From NCBI GenBank assembly GCA_038030265.1, contig CM075939.1, positions 38,297,253 through 38,361,252 of the forward strand: a stretch of 64,000 nt of DNA. The letters are read 5' to 3'. The translations under genes were made by a program, and so were the position numbers. The notes under the pieces are model-generated. The model ran no database searches. It saw only the letters and a list, made by a program, of their open reading frames with translations, and was not told the origin of the DNA. Each line of letters begins with the position of its first letter. The stretch's first letter is position 1. Below are positions 25,690-35,570 of the stretch, piece by piece. Source of the DNA: Corythucha ciliata. Lineage: Eukaryota; Arthropoda; Insecta; Hemiptera; Tingidae.

Positions 25690-27110
25690 CCGCTACATGA
25701 CAATCGCCAATAGCGAGTAAAAAGAGGAAAAACGCAATATTATGAGTAAATTCTATAGAAAATTGGTAATTCACGGACGAAATTGAGAAAAAGCGCTCAT
25801 TTGTGGCTAAAATTGACGAAGCTCGGCAAATGGGCGCGAATATAGCCATTTTTGGCCATTTTTTGGTATGCTGATAGCCATTATGAAGGCGTGAATCGTC
25901 ATAAACACTATCTGCTGCAGCCTCTGCAGGGCATAAATAATCAGTTTGGTCATTTTTAGAGCTTGAAAGTGTGAATTTCCAGTATACGAGTATGCCATAT
26001 TTGGGGCGTGAATAATCAGTAGTGCCATTTTGAGCACATGAATTGTGAATTTAGGCATTTTCAAGGAAGCCCCGGGGATTTTGGGTTGGTTTTGCCATTT
26101 TTAGAGCAGGAATTATCTGTATAAGCCTTTTCAAAGCCCGAATTGTCAGTTTTAATAAATATCTATAAGACACATTATGGAGTCATATTTGTCAATTTTA
26201 GCACATGAACAGCCAGTTTGGCCATTTTCATGGCACTATAACTGTCCGTATGCTATGGCCATTTCTAGGGTTTGAATAGTCACTAGTCAGTGTGATTTTT
26301 AATATTTTCAGGGCACGAATCGTCTGCAGTTTTGCCACTTCAGGATCCGAAAGTCATTTTTGCCGTTTTTAAAGCGAGAATTGCCAATTTTACTATTTTC
26401 AAGGTGCGAATATGCTGTTTGGCTATTTTCTGACCGGAATCACGGTCGTTAAGCAATTTTCAGGGCGCAAAATGTCAATTTAGCTTTTTTCTAAGGCATA
26501 TATAACGTCAGTTTTACCGATTTTATGGATTGAATAACCAAAGTTTGACCATTTCTAGGGTGCGCATAGAGTCAGTTTTTAAATTTATGGGACGTGAATA
26601 GTACGTCAAGCAAAATGCGAGATCGGTCAGTTTAGCCACTTTTGGCGCGCGCATGGTATTTTACTGTTTTTGGAATAGGAAACAAGAATCACAGCTGGTC
26701 GGTTAATGCATTTTTAGGGCTCTTAAAGCCAGTTTTGGACTGTTTTAGAGCGGGGAATGCCCGTTTGGCTATTTTTAGTGCACAAATAATCGGTTTAGCT
26801 ATTTTTAAGGCGTTAATCGGCAGTTTGACCATTTTCAGGGCGCAAATAGTCAAGCCAAGGTACGAATTGTCATTTTGTTCATTTTGGGCAAGCTTACGCT
26901 TATGGTCGAATCGGCAATTTTCATCGCGGGAATCCTAAACTTTCGTGAATTTTCAGGGCCAAACGAATAGTCGGTTTGGCAATTTTTAGGGCGCATGAAG
27001 TCAGTTTGGCAATTTTTAGGGCATAAATAGTCAGTTTTTGAGACGTAAATCGTCAGCTTTGCCAATTTGGGACGCGAGTATTCAGCTTAGCCGTTAGCTA
27101 GTTTGGCAAT
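25690..27110 (-). repeat. F1 units then long F2 ladder
   Basis: A short F1 stretch to about 25.83 kb, then about 1.25 kb of F2 units (tcagtttggccatttttagg followed by gcgcgaatag), period near 30 bp. Because 30 is a multiple of three, the repeat creates ORFs with ~10-residue repeats such as GLAIFKA/SLTIFRA (26642-26938). These are not genes. Confidence 0.8.
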
Positions 27111-28330
27111 TTTTTGGCAGCGAATGGCTGCCGACTTAGCGGGGCTAAATATCGAACTTTTAGGGGCAAACAAATCAGTTTTATATTGTTTCTTTCGTTT
27201 TCTAGGTTTTGTGCTTTTACGTTATTTACCCTGAATGTTGCAATTACACGGCTATTCGTCTCGCTATGGCGCAGTCGGAGTAAACACTCCTCGCTCAGTT
27301 CATACTTACTAAGAAAAGGGACCAGAAACTATTGCTATTTTGTGAAAATGTGAACCTTTCAATTGAAAACGTGAGCCCTCGTGAAACTTACAATTTCACG
27401 AAAATGAAGGCCAAAAAACAAAAAGGCAATTTGGCATAAGCAAAAGTCGGCTCCAAACATGAGGTATTTGCCACGTAATGAGCAAAATCTTTATATTTTT
27501 CAATTGGGCGGTTTCTAGGCTGGAAATTGAGTAATATTTTGCTTGTTATTTGGTGAGTGCAGCATGTGTGGAGTCGGCTAAAGACCTGAAACCCGCAAAT
27601 GCATTTGAATATTCAGCCAGGAAAACTACAAAATGCTGCAATTGGGCGGCTTTTCGTCAGGCATTGGGTACTCCTCAGAGACTGAAAAGAAGCCCCAAAA
27701 CACTCAATTTCGCGATAGTAAAAACCAGAAATTTGAACTTTAGTGAGAATGAAAACCACGCAAATAAAGAACTGAAACAAAGGTTTTTGGCTCTGATGTG
27801 AGTGCTGAATTTCGTGGTAATTTGTCCGGGCTTTGGGCTCGTGGTGGGGGGGGGGTCGGTTCACTTGGGCTCCACGGGCACGAAAATAAAGACCAGAAAC
27901 TAGCAAATTTCGCGAATTTTGAGGAAATTCGTCAGACTTTAAGCGCCGTCCTGTCCGGCTAGCCCGGGTTATATGGTCACGGAAAAAAGGCCCGAAACTT
28001 GCAATTTAGATAATATTAAGACCATAAACACGCCATTTTTATAATATTCAGACCCGAAACTTACAAGTTCGCAGATACTTAGCTCTGAAAGATGTAACTT
28101 CGCGGCTATTGATGAGCTGCTAGACAGAAACTGGACTTCACGCCCACTATTTAAGAAATTACCGCCATTTTGCCAAAGTAAAGACAAAAAACTTGAAATT
28201 TCGTTAAAATATTTAGACCTGAAATTTGCAATTTTGCCAATGTTCAATCTCCAATGTAGCGATTCGGGGCAGCAATGTTTCAATACAGCCGCTTTTTGGC
28301 CAAACAACTAGTATATTTAATGACTTATCA
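27111..28330 (+). repeat. F4 ladder repeat array
   Basis: Repeated words of the type agaaacttacaatttcgcg every 30-45 bp, sharing the gaaa-ttgcaa-ttt core with 6.2-7.6 kb. No coding potential supported. The ORFs at 27114-27353 and 27550-27906 lack domain motifs. Confidence 0.6.
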
Positions 28331-28522
28331 GCTACAATCACGTTCATAAATAAAATTCTTGCACTACAATTCCTCTGGTTTCCCCCTTGAAATAATGATT
28401 TCACGACTTTTACTATATTTGCAATTTTTTGGTTATTCATCCATCAAATCTCGACTCTTTGGCAGCGTTGCCAACAGGCAATTTGCTTTTCCCGTCAAGT
28501 CAAGATCAAAGTTCCGTCAGAG

Positions 28523-28630
28523 ATCCGTCAAAATGTGTTCCATCCCGCTGCTAAATCCGTCAAAATGTGTTCCAGCCCGCTACAAAATCCGTCAAAATGT
28601 GTTCCATCCCGCTACAAAATCCGTCAAATA
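28523..28630 (+). repeat. Minisatellite, 32 bp x 3.4
   Basis: Exact 32-bp period with units starting at 28523, 28555, 28587 and 28619. The unit begins atccgtcaaaatgtgttcca. Copies differ at only a few positions, unlike the heavily decayed ladder arrays, so this expansion is recent. Confidence 0.9.
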
Positions 28631-28639
28631 AGTAATAAT

Positions 28640-29180
28640 CCGTGTGCGGGCAAGAGGGGTCAGGCAGACCCGGGCCCATCTTCTGCGGCCCCTCAAGAGC
28701 TTTAAGATGAAGAAATAGGGGTTTTTAGGCCTTATACGTTCATGAATTTAGGAACGAAATTCCAAAACAAAAAAGCGCTCATTCGAGGCTGAAATGGAGA
28801 AAAACTCCATGGAATGGAATGGAGTTTGGAATTCGTGTTTTATGATGGCGTCTCTTTGACGGCTAAAACTTTACAAAAACCGCTAACATGACGCGTTCAT
28901 TGGCAAAAAGCCGAAATTCAAGACCAAAAGAAGAGGAAAAATCGGTCATTCGTGGCTAAAATTGAGAAAAACGCCAATTCTCAGCCGGGGGGGGGGCGCC
29001 AAAACGTAGTTTATTCTGGAGGCAAGATATATCGCGCCTAAAAAGATGAGAAAAAGCACCAATTCATGGCCATAATTAAACAACGCCGCTAAAACTGGGG
29101 AAAAGCACTGAATTGACGGCTAGAACTGAGAAAACGGTAATTCATGGCACAAATCACGAAAACGGCGATTCGTAGTTCCA
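28640..29180 (+). repeat. F1 element fragment
   Basis: G/C-rich subterminal stretch resembling the starts of the 24.0 and 53.9 kb elements (acccgggccc, then gaaataggggtttttagg and ttcatgaatttagg), followed by about 400 bp of F1 units with a G-run near 28986. Includes a small 9-bp-arm hairpin at about 28800 (aaactccat/atggagttt). Confidence 0.55.
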
Positions 29181-29497
29181 GATGTTCAGTCGTGGTGTAG
29201 CAGTCGTGGTGAGCACACGTACTTTGTAAGGTGTCAGTGAAATCGTATTCTGTGAGCTTAAAACTTTGATACATTAACTTGATATCTTGGCTCAGTGTTT
29301 TCTTGGTTAAACCATTCTCTGCCCAAACCTTTCTTTAAAAAAGAAAGGGGGAAAAGAGAATAAAGAATTGCAGAATAAAGCGGTGAGAAGAGTTTGAGCT
29401 TTATCTCGTTTTACTACGCGCTTCAGTGGACGTTGCACATTTTTCTCTTTTTTCTTTTTTGGACTGGCTGTCAAGTATAAAAACCCCGGAAACTACA

Positions 29498-30435
29498 ATG
29501 TCAACTCCCTGTCAAAGGTGTGAGGAACCCGTGATCCTTAAGGAGCAGTTAAACTGCTCATGCTTTAAAAAGATATACTACCACTTTAGATGTGCGGGTA
29601 AAAGTGAGGTGAATTATCGGAAAATGTCAAAGGACCAGAAAAACAAATGGAAGTGTCAAACTTGCATTTCACTGGGGAAAAGCGTAGAGGGAAGCCCTAC
29701 AGCTACATCGGTCGAAAGCTTGGAAGAGCAATTAGAGGTCGAAGAAAACCTAACTGACTCTCAAATGCTCAAGGAACTTATGCGTAAAATGACATCCCTC
29801 GAAGCAAAATTAAAGAAGATCGAAGGCTTCGGAGCAAATCTAATGGAACTTCAGACATCTGTTGAATTCATGAGTGCCCAGTTTGATGGCTTTGAAACGA
29901 AAATCAAAGAACTGGAAACGGAGAACAAAAGCCTTAAAGAGACGGTGTCTTCTTTGGTAAGTAAGGTTGAGAACCTTGAACAAGATTCGCGTAAAAAATT
30001 TTTTGAAATTCGAGGCATTCCGAAATCAGCCAAGAAAATTGTACCGCGATCGTTCGAAAGGTTGGCTCATTATTGCAGGAAGAAATCCACGTCAAGAAAG
30101 CGTTCAGATTTGGCGTGGCCAGATCCGATTTTCCTCGTAAAATAGTTGTTGACGTTGGGTCAGAGGACGTTAAAAATGCGATCATCTCCGCTGGAAGTAA
30201 GAAAAAAGAGGGACTGACAACGGACGCGTTAATTCCCAATTGGGAGAAGCGACGTTTCTACTTGGGCGATTTTTTAACGACCTTCAAGTTGGAGCTATTG
30301 CGTCAAGCCAAAATAAGGGCGAGGGAAGTTGGGATGAAATTCGTTTGGGCTAAGCATGGAAAAATCTATGTGAAGCACGACGAAAGCTCAAAACCACGGG
30401 GTTTGAGAGACATTAGTGACGTGAACAAAATGTGA
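29498..30435 (+). pseudogene. LINE ORF1, PHD-finger nucleic-acid-binding protein (frameshifted)
   Basis: Starts at ATG 29498 (MSTPCQRCEEP). A Cys4-His-Cys3-like PHD finger spans about residues 5-60 (CQRC, then CSC, YYHFRC and KCQTC). A long coiled coil follows at about residues 85-165 (LMRKMTSLEAKLKKIEG onward). A shift near 30040 moves the frame, and the second part (VGSLLQEEIHVKKAFRFG to the TGA at 30433) carries the C-terminal region with RSDFPRKIVVDVGSEDVKNA. PHD-like ORF1 proteins are known from CR1/L2/jockey-type elements and bind the element RNA. The single frameshift makes this copy non-coding as it stands. Confidence 0.75.
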
Positions 30436-30485
30436 TTGACACTACTTTTCCTACTCGACTATTTTCTTTTTTCCTTTTTGTGAAC

Positions 30486-32635
30486 ATGAATAATGAAGTG
30501 GCAGATATCTTTTGGGGCAATTTTTCGCGTGTGAGTGAAGAAAGGTGCTTAAGTGTTGATGAACTCAGTAACGCTTTAGGGTGTCAAGAATCTTTTAATG
30601 TACTTAACAAGAACATTCGTAGTATGTATTAATAAAAATTTTGATGAATTAATTTTAAGCCTTTTCTTTGTGTTTCAAATTTGAACGCGTTAAACGCCCC
30701 GCGTCGAAAGTAGAACAAGTTGCGTTTTTTTAAACGCGGCGTCTTTTTAGACGCTGGTGTGTTCGTTCTCATACAGTTCTACATATGTGTTGCATTTTTC
30801 ACGCGGGCGCGTTTTTTTAATCGCCGCGTTCAAAAAACGCAAGTGTGTGTAAGTCAACCTTTCAGGTCGTAGTATTAACTGAGTGTTGAAACTATGATGA
30901 TAATCTGTTCATGAATCGCTGAAGCGCTGGAGTTGTAGTCCTACTTCACGATAACTGCGTAAACATAAAATTCCGCGAAGTTCAGCTATTTCGCGCAACC
31001 TGTGTTTTTGTCGAATTCGATTGGTTTGGCAACAGAGTATGCATCTTTACAGTTTACCGTGTTCAGGACGCACTCTAAAGCGAGTCACTTCAGTTTATTG
31101 ATCAATTGGGCCTAGAAATAGGCAAATTAGTGTGGTCTCCAAAAACTCATCTTCTTGTTATCGGTGACTTGAATATTAACATAAGTAATGACTCGCGAGA
31201 TAGCCTCAAAACGCCATATTTAAACATGTTAGCGGAGCGCGGGCTGGTCTCTTGTATTAGTAATTATACGAGGATCCAATGTGAGAGCAGGTCAACTATT
31301 GATCATATATTTTACAAGGGATGCGCCGTTGAACCGCGATCTATAGTTTGGACAACCGAAATTACAGACCATTTTTCAACTGTTCTTCAATTAGACCTGG
31401 CACGCCAAGTCACAGAGCCCAGAAAAATAGAAGGCGAAATACCCAAGGTTGATTATAAGGCAATAGAAGTCGCGCTTTGGATGAAGGAGAGAAGATAATT
31501 TGTATCTTTCAGGATCTTACTAAAGCCTTCGATGTGGTTGCTCACGATAAGTTAATAAGGGCGGTGGTGGACACTGGCGTCGATAGTGGCTTCGTAAAAT
31601 GGACCGCAAGTTACTTGGAAAGAAGGAGGCAATTTACGAAAATTGGACAAATCACTAGCGAGGAGCAGCTGTGCAAGTTTGGAATCCCTCGAGGAACCGT
31701 ACTAGGGCCGATATACTTCTTAGTCTTTATAAATAAACTGTCAGAAATGGAGACTGGAGGAGAAGGAGTAGGCTTTGCTGATGACACTGCCTTCGTAATA
31801 AAAGGAGGAAGCTGGAAAGAAGTCGAAAAGAAAGCAGAAGATTGCCTCAGAAAAACGCATAAATGCCTGAATGAAATGGGCATGAAGATTAATCTGTCAA
31901 AAACCAACTTTATAGCTTTTTCATTCCGCGAAGCCGACATCCCCCCCCCCCTCCATTGGGCAAATCAAATGCCACGTGACAGACTGCGAGAATCCTGAAA
32001 CCTGCCCCTGCTCAGTCATTCGGCAAGTTTCTTCGACTCGCTATTTGGGGGTGGAAGTGGATCAATGCCTGAGATGGGACCTGCATGTGAAAAAAGTCAC
32101 GACTTCTATGCGGAAAATGGTGTACATGTGTCGGGAAGTGAGAAATTTCCTATCGAGAGATGTTTGTAGGCTATTTTATTTGGCACTTGTACAGCCGTTG
32201 ATGATGTACGCTGTCTCGGCGTGGGGTTGGTGTAATGAAGCTCTTCTCGATTCCGTATATCTGATGCAAAAACTCATAATTAAAGTATTATTGAAAAGAA
32301 AAAGGAGCTACCCGACAGTATCTCTCTTCAGAGAATTTAAAGTTCTTAAGATTAGAGAGTTGCGTGACAAAATAACAGTCATTAAGGTATACAAGGATTT
32401 GAACAAAGGGGACTTGAACTTCTTGGATGACGGCATCACCAGAAATCGAGGGAAAGGACTAGCTCTAATTCCTTTTCGCAAGACCTCCCATGGGCAACAA
32501 GCGTACGACTTCCGAGGGACGCATCTGTATAACGCCTTACCTCTTGACCTACGGTCTGGGATTCTTCAAAAGAAAAATAAGAAAATGGATTCTACTCCAA
32601 TCATCAGAGTAAAAACGGGGGAAAAAAAAAAATAA
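30486..32635 (+). pseudogene. LINE ORF2, endonuclease-reverse transcriptase (broken)
   Basis: ATG at 30486 begins MNNEVADIFWGNF. The endonuclease start SFNVLNKNIRSMY (about 30590) loses frame at once. The endonuclease resumes around 30925 (AGVVVLLHDNCVNIKFREVQ) and continues with the catalytic words VIGDLNINI, STIDHIFY and ITDHFS (31106-31420). The RT then starts abruptly at motif A (FQDLTKAFDVVAHDKL, 31507 on). Motif B (FGIPRGTVLGP) and an intact FADD box (VGFADDTAF, about 31770) follow, then NLSKTNFIAF, and after a frameshift the thumb (TRYLGVEVDQCLRWDLHVKK). Roughly 200 residues between endonuclease and motif A are missing compared with usual ORF2 proteins. Confidence 0.8.
30716..30850. 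mobile_element. Hairpin MITE-like insertion inside the LINE
   Basis: Imperfect inverted repeat: gttgcgtttttttaaacgcg at 30719 faces cgccgcgttcaaaaaacgca at about 30824. It sits in the gap where about 60 codons of the endonuclease are missing. GC-rich 'aacgcg' words on its left side may also belong to it. The exact ends and target duplication are not resolved. Confidence 0.5.
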
Positions 32636-32897
32636 ATACAAATAAAAATAAAAAAAAAAAGGATTAAGAAGTGAAATGGAAAATACATTTTATGGACATT
32701 TAAATAAATAACCACCAGAACAAAAACTTGTGCACACTACATATTTATATATTATTTACAATGTATATGTCCACAACTCCTCCCCACAGCTCAAGTCTAT
32801 GACTTTTAGTGGGGAGTAGCGTAAAATTATGTGTTGTAATTATTCTGTATGCTCTGTAAATAAACGCAATTTAAATAAAAAATAAAAAAAATAAACA

Positions 32898-33490
32898 CAA
32901 GAAAGGCGCTAATTCACGACTTGAAAAGATAAAAACCACAAATTCGCGTCTAAAATTTAGAAAAAACTCACATTTGCCGCTAAGATTGAGGGAAAACGCG
33001 AATTCGTATCATAAATATTGAGAAAATGCGTTGATTCCTTGCTATAACTAAGAAAAAACGCCAAATCGGGGCTCTAATCCATCAATTTAATTTTTTTTCG
33101 AACGCAAGATAGCGGCTAAAATTAAGATAAAGCGCAAATTCTCGGCTAAAATTGAGAAAAACACCAGTTTGTTTGTAAAATTTGGGGGAAAACCTAATTT
33201 GGAGCTTCTTGATGAAATTTCAAGAACAAAATTTAGGAAAATATTTAATATGTTCTATGTTGTTCTAATTGAGAAAATTGCTAATTCGCAGCTTAGCTCT
33301 ATAAAAACGCTAATACACTGCAAAATCCATGCTATTTGCAGTTTCTGAGGACTACTTTCACGTCTACAGATGGGAAAAGGCGCAAATTGTTGACGACCAC
33401 AAGTGACTAAAAGGCGATAATTCACGGCTAAAATTGCATAAAACGCCATACGCGGTTAAAATTGAAATTAAGCGCTACAAGGGTGCACTA
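32898..33490 (+). repeat. F1 ladder repeat array
   Basis: F1 units immediately after the LINE tail (aattcacgacttg, then ggctaaaattgagaaaaac and so on), ending near 33490. The LINE thus lies between F1 array segments (28.8-29.2 kb and here). Confidence 0.75.
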
Positions 33491-34005
33491 GTACGTAGTA
33501 AGTCAATGTGTCATTAGATGACTTAGCGGGTAAATCATTTAATATACAAATTGTATGGCAATTCATACAAATTGTATAGGTACCTATGAATTTCAACATC
33601 ATGGAGCCAAGACACTGCGAATACCTACGCAAAATTCGGAGATAAATTCTACAAAAATTGCCAAATTCGGGATTCGGGTCGAAATATATTTTTGTAAAAT
33701 GGCAAATTCTGGGACTCTATTTGGAAAATAATGTTCGTGGAGTCTAGTCTAGCCGGTTCTGATAGCGGCCAAAGCTTTCATGAATAGCCGTGAAATGACG
33801 TCATATCGGAGCTAAAAATATCAATTTCGCTCGCTGTAAAAGCAAAATTTCACTCGCTCGGAAACCGATTTTGAACGCTAAAAAACAGCGGGGTACCTTG
33901 CTACCTTGTATAAGGAGAAGCGCCTAGAGTTTCGAGAAACATTGGCCTTGATGGGTGGGGTTCGGCTGAACCCTCGCAGTACGACTGCCAAATGCGTCAC
34001 CCATC
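33491..34005. other. Unassigned, F4/F5-like words
   Basis: Includes a duplicated small palindrome (atacaaattgtat twice near 33546-33580) and aaaattgccaaattcggg-type words related to F4. No gene. Confidence 0.4.
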
Positions 34006-34087
34006 ACCGTGGCGCAATTGGCAGCGTTCTGGACTAGTAATCCAGAGGTTACTGTTTCAAATCCCGCCGGGGAGTCCATTTTTTCTT
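34006..34087 (+). ncRNA. tRNA-like pol III unit, Thr(AGT)-like anticodon arm
   Basis: The A-box-like word TGGCGCAATTGG is present. The anticodon arm is perfect (CTGGA/TCCAG) with loop CTAGTAA, giving T33 and anticodon AGT. The B-box is decayed (GTTTCAAATCC) and the 5' side of the T stem (actgt) no longer pairs with cccgc. The 3' end reads ggggagtCCA, followed directly by a T6 terminator. Likely a tRNA-derived repeat or pseudogene rather than a functional tRNA-Thr. Confidence 0.5.
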
Positions 34088-34139
34088 AATCGTGTTGGGC
34101 TGTGCCCTCCCAGCGTCGTCCGGAAAGATATCAATTTAA

Positions 34140-34400
34140 TTTAATTAGCTTAAACAATTCTTCGCTGGTTTTTTCTAAATGGGAAAGCAATTTCGTGGGT
34201 TTTGCGGGTTTCGGTAGGAAGTTGACCAAATCAATTTAGCGGGGTTCACTCTCTAAAATGGCAATTTCGAGGGGATTGCTCACAAAAAGCAATTTCGCTC
34301 TCTAAACAACCAATTTCGTGGGTTTTTTTCGCAAAAAAAATTAATTGTTCTCTGCGCAAAAGCGATTTTGCACGCTAAAAAACTAATTTTCTTTCAAGTT
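34140..34400 (+). repeat. F5 ladder repeat array
   Basis: Repeats of aaagcaatttcgtgggtttt type (caatttcgaggggatt, aaccaatttcgtgggttt). Confidence 0.6.
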
Positions 34401-35570
34401 CCTTTCCCAAATGCAGCTGTTTTCGGTCGGGCTGCCCCTTCTGAAGTACAAAAGGGGGCTCTTTCATTGCCCCTCTCCCACTGTCGACTCCCGCTCTGCC
34501 GGATTCTGTAGCTGAATCGTCGTACTTTCGCCGAGTTTCAATGAGTTAATATGAAAAGTTTAAGACTTTCAAAAATCGAGAGGAGCTGTGAAAATGGCTG
34601 CCATACGAAGCTTTTCGGAGCACTCTGCTGTGCTCTGGTCAGCCATAAAGGCACCCTTACTGGATCACCTAACCTCTCACAAACAAAACACGTTTGTATT
34701 TGTATTTCCTAAGGGGGCGGGGAGTATTCTCTACAATCCTAATCGCATTAGCTACATTTTAGCAAAATTTTTTTTTTTTTTTTTTTCAAGTACATAGCCA
34801 TTGAATAGCCTCGATTGTTGGGTGTACCCCTACTCCAATCACAAAAAAGCTCATGTCGCTTCTCCAAGAAGAGGTCTCCGTTCCTTTATCCCGGGGGGCT
34901 CAAGGGCTTAAGAGATCATCATAATTTCACGGGTTTAAGAAGGGCAAATCTTCAGAAATCGGATTTGAAAAAACATTTGGAAATACATTATCCTTGAAGC
35001 TTGAAGGTAACATTTCGACGCTGTTAGTCAATAATTTAGGTAGAGTTTCCCAAATACAGCCCTTTAAGCAAGTTTTAAAATTGACCTACTTCGACATGCA
35101 AATAAAGTTACCCCTCAAATCAATGCTAACTTGAATGTTGATGCGCGCCGACCGTATAACCAGGGCGCATCACACATAAATCAATATCCCCCCGCAACCC
35201 ACCCTTCACAATACACACACACACATTCACACACCCAAAAGAAGGCAACCCAAGTTCTATAAAGCGAAGTAGGCTAGTGTAGTAGAAAATGACGGGCCAA
35301 TTTAAAACTGAATCAAGTGCGCAAATGCGAAACGAGGTGGCCCACCCGCGAAAGAAAATGTCTAGGGGGTGTGCGTCTAAATAAAAATTCTGGAGACTCT
35401 CCCACTATCTCTTTACCGGATTTTGACTGTGTATATTTTCCTCTTATAAACAAACATTCCAACACGATTGAAATCATTTTTAGAACCACCAAACGTTCAG
35501 TCGGCGTTGATGTGATGCTTTGTTGAACGTGAAGCTATTTCGAATGTGTTTTTAATTGGATCGAATCAAC
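34401..35570. other. Upstream region of the sarcoglycan gene
   Basis: Unique-looking sequence with a T-run (34770), a CA microsatellite (35213-35240) and no further gene recognised. It should hold the promoter and 5' UTR of the sarcoglycan gene, but no core-promoter element can be defended. Confidence 0.4.

Larger units (their letters stand above)
29402..32897 (+). mobile_element. Non-LTR retrotransposon, near full-length but broken
   Basis: The order is 5' region, ORF1 with a PHD-type zinc finger and coiled coil, ORF2 endonuclease, reverse transcriptase and thumb/C-terminal region, then a 3' UTR with 'ggggagtag' and a tail of aataaa units (about 32868-32897). The layout fits the CR1/jockey group. 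Lesions seen are a frameshift in ORF1 near 30040, loss of frame near 30630, a nested hairpin element at 30.7-30.85 kb, a large internal deletion near 31478 joining endonuclease to RT motif A, and a frameshift in the C10 run at 31941-31950. The tail and 3' UTR are well preserved. Confidence 0.85.
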
